Shown piece by piece: positions 42,799-51,425 of a stretch of 64,000 nt of DNA. Each line of letters opens with the position of its first letter. The stretch's first letter is position 1. The position numbers were made by a program, and so were the translations under genes. The notes beneath the pieces were generated by a model. The model was not told the DNA's origin, made no database searches, and worked only from the letters and a program-made list of their open reading frames with translations. This stretch comes from Brevibacillus fulvus (GTDB taxonomy: Bacteria > Bacillota > Bacilli > Brevibacillales > Brevibacillaceae), in contig NZ_JAFBEB010000009.1 in NCBI RefSeq assembly GCF_016908525.1, positions 1-64,000 of the forward strand, in the 5' to 3' direction.

Positions 42799-43422
42799 AT
42801 GTTAAGCGCATTTATGCACGGCTTTTTGCTCGCCATCGGCTTAATTTTACCCCTCGGCGCCCAAAATGTTTTCGTCTTTACCCAAGGCGCGACCCAACAA
42901 CGCTTTTCACGGGCGTTGCCCGTCGTCTTCACAGCGGCCATCTGTGATACGATCCTGATTTTGCTGGCTGTGCTGGGCGTCTCGCTGGTTGTTTTGACTG
43001 TTACATGGCTCAAGACGCTTTTGTTTGCGATCGGAATCTTCTTTTTGCTATACATGGGCTGGTTAACTTGGAAAAGCAAGCCCGAAACAGGCTCGAGCCA
43101 GCAGGCGGAACGCTTCTCCCCGAAAAAACAAATGATGTTTGCCGCCTCGGTCTCCTTGCTTAATCCCCATGCCATCCTTGATACGGTCGGAGTAATCGGA
43201 ACCAGTTCGCTTGTCTATGCGGGCGGGGAAAAATGGAGTTATACCATTGCCTGCATTCTCGTCTCCTGCGTCTGGTTTTTCGCCCTGGCTCTGGCCGGCA
43301 GAATGGTCGGACAACTTGATCGTTCCGGTCGGCTGCTGCGCATCCTCAACCGTCTCTCCGCACTGATCATGTGGGGCGTCGCCGTCTATATGGCCGTCAG
43401 CTTGTATCACACGCTCTCTTAG
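42799..43422 (+). CDS. LysE family amino acid exporter (ArgO-like)
   Basis: A 207-residue membrane protein with about six helices. The N-terminal HGFLLAIGLILPLGAQNVFVFTQG is the hallmark of LysE/ArgO proteins, and SVSLLNPHAILDTVG near 118-132 is the second conserved loop. These proteins export basic amino acids or dipeptide breakdown products. The start is the ATG at 42799 behind AAAGGAG; the frame before it belongs to the divergent promoter region. No LysG-type regulator is adjacent. Confidence 0.9.
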   Translation: MLSAFMHGFLLAIGLILPLGAQNVFVFTQGATQQRFSRALPVVFTAAICDTILILLAVLGVSLVVLTVTWLKTLLFAIGIFFLLYMGWLTWKSKPETGSSQQAERFSPKKQMMFAASVSLLNPHAILDTVGVIGTSSLVYAGGEKWSYTIACILVSCVWFFALALAGRMVGQLDRSGRLLRILNRLSALIMWGVAVYMAVSLYHTLS

Positions 43423-43437
43423 CATCGTTTCCGTGAC

Positions 43438-43467
43438 AAAACCTCAGCGAACTTTGGGGTTTTTTTG
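43438..43467 (+). terminator. Terminator of the LysE-type gene
   Basis: AACCTC pairs with GGGGTT (one G-U pair), followed by a run of T on the plus strand. Confidence 0.72.
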
Positions 43468-43542
43468 GCGTTGATTCGGGAAACCCTAATTTTAACACCA
43501 AATGATTTGTTACAGACGATGGTATAAGGAGTTGATACAAGC

Positions 43543-43941
43543 ATGATGAACAAACAACCTCGCCTTAACCAGTTGCTATACCCGCTGATTGCCTTGGCAT
43601 TGACTGCCGTCTTGCTGATTTTGCACAGTCAGTTGTCGGTCAAATCTTCCTCGCTGACGATTAACAAGAAGAATCAGCCGATCACGATCACTCATTCCGG
43701 CTTTTTGCCCCAAAACCTTCATTGCCGTCAGGGTGAAACCGTATCGCTGATGATCACCAATATCGACAACCATGTCCATAATTTTACGATACCGGACTTA
43801 CGAGTGTTTTCTGCCAATATCCAACCCAACCAAACCGCGACCTTGGAGTTTAAAGCCGGGCAAAAAGGAACGTATCTGTTTGTCTCTAACAGTCCCGGAT
43901 ACCCGGAAACCGGATATCGCGGAACCGTAACAATCGAATGA
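43543..43941 (+). CDS. Membrane-anchored cupredoxin-fold protein without copper ligands
   Basis: 132 residues: an N-terminal transmembrane anchor (about 12-28) and a cupredoxin-type beta sandwich outside the membrane. HSGFLPQNLHCRQGETVSLMITNIDNHVHNFTI fits strands 2-4, and the end YLFVSNSPGYPETGYRGTVTIE aligns with the loop that in copper proteins reads C-x2-PGH-x3-GM-x-G. Here Cys, His and Met of that loop are replaced (Asn or Ser, Tyr and Tyr), so a type 1 copper site cannot form. It may bind another metal through the HVH histidines or act structurally. The ATG is 11 nt from AAGGAG. It is convergent with the MFS gene, with a 2-nt gap. Confidence 0.78.
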   Translation: MMNKQPRLNQLLYPLIALALTAVLLILHSQLSVKSSSLTINKKNQPITITHSGFLPQNLHCRQGETVSLMITNIDNHVHNFTIPDLRVFSANIQPNQTATLEFKAGQKGTYLFVSNSPGYPETGYRGTVTIE

Positions 43942-43943
43942 CT

Positions 43944-45152
43944 TCAGGAAGCGGTTTGCCGTTTCCATGGGCCAAAGCAAATGAGCAGAACAGGAATCAG
44001 GCCAAGTCCTGAGGCCAGCCCAAGGAAGAGGTACGTTTGCAAAATGCCAAAATATTGCATGACGATTCCGCCGAGAAAGTCGCAAAAAACCGCACCCAAT
44101 CCTTGCCCGAATGACATAAATACAGCCAAGGCTGTCACTTGCAGCGTCCCGGGAGTATTCTCCCGCACATATTGGGCAGCTGCTGCCAAATAAAAGCCAA
44201 TCGAGAGGCCCTGGATAAAAAACAGCAGCAGCACGATCAGCGTGTTGGGAGCGGTGCTGTACCAGAACCAGCGTGCCGTTGAAATAATGCCGGCGGTTAA
44301 CAAGGTGTATTCCAGCCCCCAGCGACGGGTAATCATCGCGGCCAGTTTCATGCAAGGGGCTTCACTGCCGGCGAACAGCAGAAAGGCAAGGCCGACGCCC
44401 GCCACCGATCCGCCGATATGCTGGTAAAACAGCGAAAAATACAAATTGTGGGCATTGACGGCGCCATAGATGAAAAACGCGCCGAACAAAAACAAGGTAA
44501 AGCGGGGGATCTTCAGCAAACTGCCAATGCCCGAAAAGATGCTTGCATGCAGGCGCGCCCCTTCCGTATCATCGGGGATTTTTTTCAAAAACAAAGTGGC
44601 CAGCACAAAAGCCGCAGCAAAAACAAAAAACAAAACTTTCGGCCCCCACAGCTGGATCAGCAAACCGGTCACCAATGCGGATACGGCAAAGCCGACCGCT
44701 CCCCACATGCGCAAATTGCCGAACGGCATATTATGCTTCTTCCCATAAGCCAATGCCAAACTGTCGGAAATCGGGATAACGGCGCTCTGAAAAACAGACA
44801 AAATGGTCAGCAAAACAATGACCTGGCCAAACGTTTGCGCGCGGGTAAAAAACAACACGACCAAGCCAGCGGCAAGCAGAGTGAGAAACAGCACCCGCTT
44901 GCGCACCTGAAACCGGTCGCAAATGATTCCCCACATCGGCTGGGTGACAATGGAAATCAGCGGGGTAATCGAACTGATCAAGCCGATTTGTGTTCCTGTC
45001 AGGTGAATCGAATGATAATACTGGGCAATGAGCGGCGTAAAGGCACCGATCCCGTAATAAATGGCCAAATAGAGGCCGCTGATCATCAGGTATGCCCTTG
45101 ACGCCGCCTTGCCTTGCTCTTGTAGAAACTGTTCGGTTTGCCCATGTTTCAT
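43944..45152 (-). CDS. MFS transporter (MFS_1-like, LacY-related group)
   Basis: A 402-residue, 12-helix carrier. GIGAFTPLIAQYYHSIHLTGTQIGLISSITPLISIVTQPMWG near 33-75 and GNLRMWGAVGFAVSALVTG near 145-163 are typical of the MFS_1-like group that includes nucleoside and LacY-type permeases. Loop 2-3 is CDRFQVRKRVL. The substrate is unknown. The ATG at 45152 follows GAGGAAA. It stands alone between a convergent cupredoxin gene and ispH. Confidence 0.85.
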   Translation of the reverse strand: MKHGQTEQFLQEQGKAASRAYLMISGLYLAIYYGIGAFTPLIAQYYHSIHLTGTQIGLISSITPLISIVTQPMWGIICDRFQVRKRVLFLTLLAAGLVVLFFTRAQTFGQVIVLLTILSVFQSAVIPISDSLALAYGKKHNMPFGNLRMWGAVGFAVSALVTGLLIQLWGPKVLFFVFAAAFVLATLFLKKIPDDTEGARLHASIFSGIGSLLKIPRFTLFLFGAFFIYGAVNAHNLYFSLFYQHIGGSVAGVGLAFLLFAGSEAPCMKLAAMITRRWGLEYTLLTAGIISTARWFWYSTAPNTLIVLLLFFIQGLSIGFYLAAAAQYVRENTPGTLQVTALAVFMSFGQGLGAVFCDFLGGIVMQYFGILQTYLFLGLASGLGLIPVLLICFGPWKRQTAS

Positions 45153-45215
45153 GGATGGATTTCCTCGCTTTACTGAACTAACCCATTGTTTGAGGAGAAC
45201 GGACCGCTTTTATGT

Positions 45216-46151
45216 TTACTTGACAGTCGGCAAGATTTTCTGCATATTGACCGTGCGTTGTTTTACCCATGTTTCCGGGTTGTTTTCGTCATACTGCTCC
45301 AGAAATTGAATGACTTCTTTTGTCAACGGCGTAGGCGTGGATGCACCGGAAGTAACCGCCACTTTCTTTTTCCCCTTCAACCAGTCCAGTTGCAGTTCCG
45401 ACAGATCGGCAATGCGATAGGACGGCACGCCGGCAATTTCTTCGGCCACCTGGGCCAACCGGTTGGAATTGTTGCTGCGCGGATCGCCCACGACAATACA
45501 CAGATCCGCTTCACCCGCTTGGGCAGCAACCGCTTCTTGCCGCACCTGTGTCGCCAGACAAATTTCGTTATGCACTTCGACACCGGGAAACCGTTTGATG
45601 ATAGCATCCATCAAGTGCTTGACATCCCATTGGCTCATCGTCGTTTGATTCGTGACAATCAGCTTATCCGCCGGCAGGGCAAGCTGTTCGATCTCCTCCA
45701 GCGTTTGCACCAGATGCACTTTGTCGGGAGCGATGCCGACCGCACCCTCCGGCTCCGGATGGCCTTTTTTCCCAATATAGATGACATGATAGCCGTCAGC
45801 CACTTTCTCTCGGATCAAATCATGCGTTTTCGTTACATCCGGGCAAGTGGCGTCGACAACTGTCAGCCCTTTCTCGCGAGCTTTGCGGCGAACCTCCGGC
45901 GATACGCCATGGGCGGTGAAAATGACCGTCCCTTCGTCAATTTTGTCCAGCAGCGCAAGCCGATCATCGCCATCCAACGTCTTGATTCCCATGCTTTCAA
46001 ATGATTCGACGACATGCGAATTATGGACAATCATCCCTAAAATATGAATCGGACGAGGCAAATCAAAATTTTGTGCTGTTTTCAACGCCAACACCATCGC
46101 GTCGACGACACCGTAACAGTAACCGCGGGGGGAAATTTTTACAACTTCCAT
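45216..46151 (-). CDS. ispH: 4-hydroxy-3-methylbut-2-enyl diphosphate reductase
   Basis: Fe-S enzyme of the MEP isoprenoid pathway making IPP and DMAPP. 311 residues. The three cluster cysteines are in GYCYGV near position 12, [11 protein letters not shown] near 102 and [11 protein letters not shown] near 198. The substrate motifs AHGVSPEVR and [15 protein letters not shown] are intact. The start is the ATG at 46151 behind AAAGGAGGGG. The first cluster-forming part of the family is complete, so it should be active; it may be cotranscribed with the panE-like gene 51 nt upstream. Confidence 0.96.
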   Translation of the reverse strand: MEVVKISPRGYCYGVVDAMVLALKTAQNFDLPRPIHILGMIVHNSHVVESFESMGIKTLDGDDRLALLDKIDEGTVIFTAHGVSPEVRRKAREKGLTVVDATCPDVTKTHDLIREKVADGYHVIYIGKKGHPEPEGAVGIAPDKVHLVQTLEEIEQLALPADKLIVTNQTTMSQWDVKHLMDAIIKRFPGVEVHNEICLATQVRQEAVAAQAGEADLCIVVGDPRSNNSNRLAQVAEEIAGVPSYRIADLSELQLDWLKGKKKVAVTSGASTPTPLTKEVIQFLEQYDENNPETWVKQRTVNMQKILPTVK

Positions 46152-46202
46152 CTCTGCCCCTCCTTTTTTATGTTGGTTCATACTTGATCCAATCCAGCTT
46201 TA

Positions 46203-47135
46203 TTATACCTCAATGCTGGCGGCACGTTTTATTTCATAAACCTTCAAATTATTGTAAACAATTCTCAACAAAGGCACCTGTACTCCGTTGGCATCAGCAA
46301 GCCGTAGCAGGTGGCCCTGCAAATGCTCGGCTTCCACAGGCAACCCTTTTTCCATATCGCGCAGCATCGATGCTTTCATCTTATATCCTTGGTTCAAAAA
46401 GACTTCGGTTTGCATGTCAACGACATGATCCGCTATTGGCGCGCCAACCGCTCGCATGATCGCCGCGACTTCTTCCGCCAGCTGGCGGGTCAGTTCTTTT
46501 CCATAAGCCGAATCGCGGATGGGGCCGACCGCAGCATTCATCAGCGTGGTCATTCCGGACAGTGTGGTGATGAACAAATATTTATGCCACATCTCCCGTT
46601 GAATAAATTCGCTCATGACGAAATTGGCATTGGCGCCCGCAAACAGCTCTTCCAGTACGGTTACCCGCTCGCTGCGCCCGCCTTCCCACTCGCCATAGAC
46701 CAAATTGTGATTTTTGCTCGTCTGGATGACATCGCCTTCCGAATTCAAGGTGCTTTCAATAAAACAAAGTCCGCCGAGCACCCGTTCCGCGCCAAATCGT
46801 TGCTTGAGAGAATCGATATGCGCGATCCCGTTCAACATCGGCAGAATCATTGTATGAGTTCCTATATAATCGGCAATCGTCTCTACGGCGGCGTTTAGAT
46901 GATACGCCTTGGTCGCCAGCATGACCAAATCATAAGCCTCCTTGCCTTCGCCTGCCGTTAGCAGTTTCGGTTGCAAATGGGCGTCGCCATTGACGCTGGC
47001 AATGCGCAAGCCGCGCTCTTCCAGCTGTATTCGCCGCTTCTCCCTGACGAGAAAGGTTACGTCCGCTCCTTTTTCCGCCAACCGCCCGCCGAAATAACCG
47101 CCGACTGCACCCGCTCCCAATACCAATACTTTCAT
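46203..47135 (-). CDS. panE: 2-dehydropantoate 2-reductase (PanE/ApbA family)
   Basis: NADPH-dependent ketopantoate reductase of pantothenate synthesis, or a paralogue. 310 residues. Rossmann motif LGAGAVGGYFGGRL at about 6-19, then LATKAYHLN, LPMLNGIAH, and the catalytic Lys region in REMWHKYLFITTLSGMTTLMN near 180-200. The C-terminal domain ends with the MLRDMEKGLPVEAEHLQGHLLRLAD block. The start is the ATG at 47135 behind GGGAGGGG. It diverges from glnA. Several Bacillales carry multiple PanE paralogues, so assignment to the main enzyme is not certain. Confidence 0.88.
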   Translation of the reverse strand: MKVLVLGAGAVGGYFGGRLAEKGADVTFLVREKRRIQLEERGLRIASVNGDAHLQPKLLTAGEGKEAYDLVMLATKAYHLNAAVETIADYIGTHTMILPMLNGIAHIDSLKQRFGAERVLGGLCFIESTLNSEGDVIQTSKNHNLVYGEWEGGRSERVTVLEELFAGANANFVMSEFIQREMWHKYLFITTLSGMTTLMNAAVGPIRDSAYGKELTRQLAEEVAAIMRAVGAPIADHVVDMQTEVFLNQGYKMKASMLRDMEKGLPVEAEHLQGHLLRLADANGVQVPLLRIVYNNLKVYEIKRAASIEV

Positions 47136-47219
47136 TGTACAACCCCTCCCGCAATCATCCAGATCATTCCATGTTTCCATTCTACAAAAGATGCACCTTT
47201 TTCGAAAGCAACAATATTA

Positions 47220-47236
47220 TGTAAGAAAATCTAACA
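47220..47236 (+). promoter_or_regulatory. GlnR/TnrA-type operator upstream of glnA
   Basis: TGTAAGAAAATCTAACA fits TGTNA-N7-TNACA at every fixed position. Its centre is about 28 bp upstream of the glnA -35. A second similar half-site begins at about 47242 (TGTAA) but its partner is offset by 3 bp. GlnR and TnrA bind such sites to control nitrogen genes in Bacillus. Confidence 0.75.
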
Positions 47237-47255
47237 CAAAATGTAACCAAAACTA

Positions 47256-47295
47256 TTGACACCTTGGGTGTTGATTACTATAATCCATATTATAG
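47256..47295 (+). promoter_or_regulatory. Consensus glnA promoter with palindrome over the -10
   Basis: TTGACA (47256-47261), 17-nt spacer, TATAAT (47279-47284): a perfect sigma-A promoter. CTATAAT (47278-47284) is inverted as ATTATAG (47289-47295), so a dyad covers the -10 and the start region and could be a second operator. Confidence 0.9.
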
Positions 47296-47361
47296 ATAAC
47301 ATGAGGTTACGAACAATGTTTAACGTAATTTTAAATAATATTCGTAAATGGAGTGAACAAC

Positions 47362-48780
47362 ATGGATGCTAAACAAATCTTGACCTTGATTGAGACTGAA
47401 AAAATTGAATATGTGGATTTCCGGATCGTTGACATGCTTGGCCGCCAGCACCATGTAACAATTCCCGCCTACGCCGTTGACGAAGAAACGTTCGTAAACG
47501 GTGTCGCATTCGACGGCTCCAGCTTGATCGGATACAGAGGGATTGAAGCGAGCGACATGGTTATGATGCCCGACCCTGCCAGCGCGTTTGTTGATCCATT
47601 TGTGGAAGCCCCAACTTTGAATATTGTCTGTGACATTCTCGATCCAGATGGAACTGTTTATGAACGCGATCCGCGCAGCATTGCCAAAAAAGCAGAAGAC
47701 TATTTGAAAGCGACCGGATTGGCAACCGCTGCTTACTTTGGACCGGAGTCAGAATTTTTCATCTTCGACAACGTTCGTTATTCCTCCGGACCAGACGGTT
47801 CTTATTTTCATATCGATTCCGAAGAGGCTTACTGGAACACCGGTGCGGAAGGCAAAAACCTCGGATACAAAGTGCGCAACAAAGGCGGTTACTTCCCGGT
47901 TCAACCGACTGACACGCAAACCGATATCCGCAACGAAATGTCTACTCTGATGAGCCAAGCAGGGCTGAAAGTCGAACGCCACCACCATGAAGTAGCAACC
48001 GCGGGCCAAGCGGAAATCAACTTCCGCTTTGATACGTTGACTCGTACCGCAGACAATCTGTTGCTGTTCAAATACATCGTTCGCAACGTAGCGGCCAAAT
48101 ACGGAAAAACAGCTACCTTTATGCCGAAACCCATCGTAGGGGATAACGGCAGCGGGATGCACGTTCACCAAAGCTTGTTTAATGGTGATACTCCGCTGTT
48201 TTATGAAAAAGGCGCTTACGCCAACCTGAGCGAAATGGCACTGCATTACATCGGCGGGATCTTGCATCACGCTCCGGCCTTGATCGCTTTGACCAACCCA
48301 AGCACCAACTCTTTCAAACGTCTGGTACCGGGCTATGAAGCACCTGTGAACCTGGTATTCTCCAAAGGAAACCGTTCAGCTGCTGTACGGATTCCAGTCG
48401 CTGCTGTTACGCCAAAATCGGCACGTGTTGAATTCCGTACACCAGATTCCACTGCCAACCCATACCTTGCTTTCGCTGCCATGCTGATGGCTGGCCTGGA
48501 TGGTATCAAGCGCAAGCTCGACCCGCGCGAGTTGGGATACGGACCGGTTGATAAAAACATCTATGAACTGAGCGATGTGGAAAAACATGAAATCCGCAGT
48601 GTGCCTGGTTCTTTGGGCGAAGCGCTCGATGCTCTCGAAGCGGATCATGACTTCTTGCTCGAAGGCGACGTCTTTACAAAAGATGTCATCGACAACTGGA
48701 TTTCCCTGAAACGCGCTGAAATCCAACAAGTCGAACGCACGGTCAATCCGAAAGAATACGAATTGTACTACGATCTGTAA
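47362..48780 (+). CDS. glnA: Glutamine synthetase type I, GSI-beta-like long form
   Basis: Makes glutamine from glutamate, ammonia and ATP. 472 residues, close to enterobacterial GlnA (469) and longer than Bacillus GlnA (444). Motifs: FDGSSLIGYRGIEASDM, PESEFFIFD, NGSGMHVHQSL, NPSTNSFKRLVPG and EFRTPDSTANPYLAFAAMLMAGLDG. The C-terminal part carries the GSI-beta insertion and KNIYELSD with Tyr401 where E. coli has the adenylylated Tyr397, and ends NPKEYELYYDL. The start is the ATG at 47362 behind GGAG. No glnR precedes it, unlike the glnRA operon of Bacillus, but a GlnR/TnrA-type box and a consensus promoter are upstream. Confidence 0.96.
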   Translation: MDAKQILTLIETEKIEYVDFRIVDMLGRQHHVTIPAYAVDEETFVNGVAFDGSSLIGYRGIEASDMVMMPDPASAFVDPFVEAPTLNIVCDILDPDGTVYERDPRSIAKKAEDYLKATGLATAAYFGPESEFFIFDNVRYSSGPDGSYFHIDSEEAYWNTGAEGKNLGYKVRNKGGYFPVQPTDTQTDIRNEMSTLMSQAGLKVERHHHEVATAGQAEINFRFDTLTRTADNLLLFKYIVRNVAAKYGKTATFMPKPIVGDNGSGMHVHQSLFNGDTPLFYEKGAYANLSEMALHYIGGILHHAPALIALTNPSTNSFKRLVPGYEAPVNLVFSKGNRSAAVRIPVAAVTPKSARVEFRTPDSTANPYLAFAAMLMAGLDGIKRKLDPRELGYGPVDKNIYELSDVEKHEIRSVPGSLGEALDALEADHDFLLEGDVFTKDVIDNWISLKRAEIQQVERTVNPKEYELYYDL

Positions 48781-48863
48781 GATTCAGACTGGCTGCAGCC
48801 AGAGATATAGATAGAAAAGACAAGAAAAAACATTTAGGGGTTATAAATATTGGTACGGTCAAG

Positions 48864-48939
48864 CCGATTGCTCTCTTGGGGCAATCGGTTTTCATATGTA
48901 ATAAGGCACCTTCCGCGCGAAGGTGCCTTGCCATTTTTT
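48864..48939 (+). terminator. Two tandem terminators after glnA
   Basis: First hairpin CCGATTGC/GCAATCGG (48864-48888) with TTTT; second, a 10-bp stem AAGGCACCTT/AAGGTGCCTT (48903-48928) followed by GCCATTTTTT. Confidence 0.82.
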
Positions 48940-48945
48940 ATACGT

Positions 48946-50040
48946 TTATTTGCTTTTCGCATCTTGGCCGACAGCCTGTCCGATATGGTCAAAACCATCT
49001 CGCTGCAACAGCTCCACCAACCGTTTATTGATCGAAGCAGCCAGTCCAGGGCCCTGATAGATCATGCCGGTGTAAATTTGCACCAAACTTGCGCCGGCGC
49101 GAATTTTCTCATAAGCGTCGTCTCCGTTCATGATCCCCCCTACCCCGATAATCGGGACTTTGCCTCCTGTCTCCTGATAAATCTCCCGTATCCAGGCGGT
49201 AGAACGCTCTGTCAGCGGTTTTCCGCTCAGTCCTCCTGCCTGTTCGGCATGGACGTGTCCGCTTACCGGCTCTCGCGACAGCGTCGTATTGGTAGCGATG
49301 ATACCGGAGATCCCTTCCTCGATCGCGGCCTGAACGACATCTCTCATCTGCTCGTCCGCCATATCGGGAGCGACTTTCAACAGGATCGGCTTTGGCTCGA
49401 TCCCTTGGTCTTCCAGCTGTTTGGCCTTTGCTCCAATCCCGCGCAACAACGCGCGCAGACTGGCTGTCTCCTGCAAATCCCGCAAGTTTGGCGTATTGGG
49501 AGAGCTGACATTGATCACGAAATAATGACCGTAGGCATACAGCTTTTCCAGACATTTCTGGTAATCGCTGCCGGCATCTTCATTAGCGGTCGTCTTGTTT
49601 TTGCCAATATTGACCCCGATCGGTATATTTGCGTTCGCATAATTCTCCAAATTCTTGGCAGCTGCCTCTGCCCCGTGATTGTTAAAACCCATTCGATTAA
49701 TGACTGCCGCATACTCAGGCAAGCGGAACAGGCGGGGGCGTTCATTCCCCGGCTGCGCCAGCGGCGTAATCGTTCCCACTTCCACAAAGCCAAATCCCAA
49801 TGCGGCCAGCGCGTGATACACCTCGGCATTTTTGTCAAATCCTGCCGCCAGTCCGACGGGATTGGGAAAAGTCAATCCCCACAGCGTCGTCTCCAGACGT
49901 TTGTGCTGATAGCCATAAATCGTTTGCATCATGCTTCTGCCCAGCGCCGACCGTTCCATCAGTCGCAATGCCGCGATCGTCCGCTCGTGGGCTTCCTCAG
50001 GGTCAAGCTGAAACAAAAACTTTTTTAACAGCTGGTACAT
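48946..50040 (-). CDS. pyrD: Dihydroorotate dehydrogenase, class 2 (quinone-dependent)
   Basis: Oxidises dihydroorotate to orotate in pyrimidine synthesis, passing electrons to the membrane quinone pool. 364 residues. The N-terminal helical extension (MYQLLKKFLFQLDPEEAHERT to about 45) that docks to the membrane is the class 2 mark. NPVGLAAGFDKNAEV, GFGFVEVGTITPLAQPGNERPRLFRL, and the catalytic Ser in NVSSPNTPNLRDLQ are present, followed by ATNTT and GVGGI. Class 1B enzymes, used by B. subtilis, have Cys at that place and a PyrK partner. The start is the ATG at 50040 behind GGAGGAAG. No other pyr gene is near. Confidence 0.95.
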   Translation of the reverse strand: MYQLLKKFLFQLDPEEAHERTIAALRLMERSALGRSMMQTIYGYQHKRLETTLWGLTFPNPVGLAAGFDKNAEVYHALAALGFGFVEVGTITPLAQPGNERPRLFRLPEYAAVINRMGFNNHGAEAAAKNLENYANANIPIGVNIGKNKTTANEDAGSDYQKCLEKLYAYGHYFVINVSSPNTPNLRDLQETASLRALLRGIGAKAKQLEDQGIEPKPILLKVAPDMADEQMRDVVQAAIEEGISGIIATNTTLSREPVSGHVHAEQAGGLSGKPLTERSTAWIREIYQETGGKVPIIGVGGIMNGDDAYEKIRAGASLVQIYTGMIYQGPGLAASINKRLVELLQRDGFDHIGQAVGQDAKSK

Positions 50041-50102
50041 CGCTCTTCCTCCGCTCCTTGTCCTGCTCTGTACTATATCATATTTACGGTCCGTCGACAT
50101 GC

Positions 50103-50160
50103 AAAAAAGCGGATTCCGCTCATAAAAAAACTGCCTGCCCGGTCAACAGGCAAGCAGTTT
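50103..50160 (-). terminator. Tandem terminators downstream of ald
   Basis: Minus strand: a stem AAACTGC(TTG)CCTG with CAGGCAGTTT is followed by seven T (50124-50160). A small AGCGG/CCGCT hairpin with TTTTTT follows at 50103-50120. Confidence 0.85.
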
Positions 50161-50173
50161 GGCTACAGCATGA

Positions 50174-51298
50174 TCAGTTTCTTACCAGCATGATATTTTC
50201 AACTGGTTCATAAGGTAAATTGTGCGCTTCCGCAACCGCTTTGAATGTTACTTTGCCATGCGCAACGTTTACCCCTTTGGCTAACGCCCGATTGGAAGCG
50301 ATCGCCTCCAGATAGCCTTTGTTGGCAATTTGCACAGCGTACGGAATTGTCACATTGGTCAAAGCCAACGTAGCGGTCCGCGCCACCGCACCAGGCATAT
50401 TGGCAACTGCGTAATGGATCACGCCATGTTTCACATAGGTCGGATTGTCATGGGTCGTAATCCGGTCAACGGTTTCAATCGAACCGCCTTGGTCAATGGC
50501 CGGGTCGACGATGACCGAACCTGGCGACATCGTTTTGACCATTTCTTCCGTGACCAAACGCGGCGCACGCGCTCCCGGAATCAGAACAGCCCCGATCACC
50601 AAGTCCGCATTTTTCACAGCATTGGCAATGTTAAAGCTGTTTGACATCAAAGTTTGCACTTTGCCTTGGAACATATCGTCCAATTGGCGCAAACGATCCG
50701 CACTAATATCGATAATGGTTACGTTGGCTCCCAGGCCGACCGCCATCTTGGCTGCATTGGTGCCGACGATCCCGCCGCCGACGATGACCACTTCTCCTTT
50801 TTGGACGCCAGGCACGCCACCCAACAAGATCCCTTTACCGCCGTAAGGTTTCTCCAAAAATTGCGCACCGATTTGCACAGCCATCCGTCCGGCAACTTCA
50901 CTCATCGGTGTCAGCAACGGCAATGCGCCATTGTCGAGTTGCACCGTTTCATAGGCGATGGCGACCACTTTCTTGTCAATCAACGCACGAGTAAGCTCCG
51001 GTTCCGGTGCAAGATGCAGATAAGTAAACAGGATGAGGCCTTCACGGAAATAACCGTATTCCGATGGCAGTGGTTCTTTCACCTTAATGACCATTTCAGC
51101 CGCCCAGGCTTCCGCTGCTGTTGCCACGATTTCCGCGCCAACCGCTTGATATTCCGCATCGGTAAAACCGCTTCCTTCGCCAGCTTTTGTTTCAATTCGA
51201 ACGGTATGTCCATTTTGAACCAATGCAGTGACTCCGGCAGGTGTGATCGCTACACGATTTTCATTATTTTTAATTTCTTTCGGAATCCCCACGATCAT
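50174..51298 (-). CDS. ald: Alanine dehydrogenase
   Basis: Interconverts L-alanine and pyruvate with NAD, used to grow on alanine and for sporulation. 374 residues. [18 protein letters not shown] at the start carries the substrate Arg; Lys near 74 in [12 protein letters not shown]; His near 95 in [10 protein letters not shown]; the NAD motif [21 protein letters not shown] near 169-189; and the catalytic Asp in [13 protein letters not shown]. The start is the second ATG (51298), placed 8 nt from AAGGGGG. It lies 127 nt downstream of the PucR-type gene adeR, as expected for AdeR-activated ald. Confidence 0.97.
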   Translation of the reverse strand: MIVGIPKEIKNNENRVAITPAGVTALVQNGHTVRIETKAGEGSGFTDAEYQAVGAEIVATAAEAWAAEMVIKVKEPLPSEYGYFREGLILFTYLHLAPEPELTRALIDKKVVAIAYETVQLDNGALPLLTPMSEVAGRMAVQIGAQFLEKPYGGKGILLGGVPGVQKGEVVIVGGGIVGTNAAKMAVGLGANVTIIDISADRLRQLDDMFQGKVQTLMSNSFNIANAVKNADLVIGAVLIPGARAPRLVTEEMVKTMSPGSVIVDPAIDQGGSIETVDRITTHDNPTYVKHGVIHYAVANMPGAVARTATLALTNVTIPYAVQIANKGYLEAIASNRALAKGVNVAHGKVTFKAVAEAHNLPYEPVENIMLVRN

Positions 51299-51339
51299 AT
51301 TCATGTCCCCCTTGAGTACAATCCATCTTCTTGATTACT

Positions 51340-51416
51340 ATTGTACCGCGGTTCCATGCAATCTTCTTTGGTGATTCAATTAATCGTAACCCCTGCCTTT
51401 TGTGAATTTTCACAAA
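51340..51416 (-). promoter_or_regulatory. ald promoter with upstream palindrome (candidate AdeR site)
   Basis: A -10 TACAAT (51340-51345, minus strand) has no good -35, as expected for an activated promoter. A perfect 18-bp palindrome TTTGTGAA-TT-TTCACAAA lies at 51399-51416, about 75 bp upstream of the start. A shorter GATT/AATC palindrome is at about 51373-51385. Confidence 0.6.
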
Positions 51417-51425
51417 TCGCTGTTT

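Noticed and set aside
51399-51416. CRP/FNR binding site
   Set aside because: Half-sites TGTGA and TCACA are separated by 4 rather than 6 bases.
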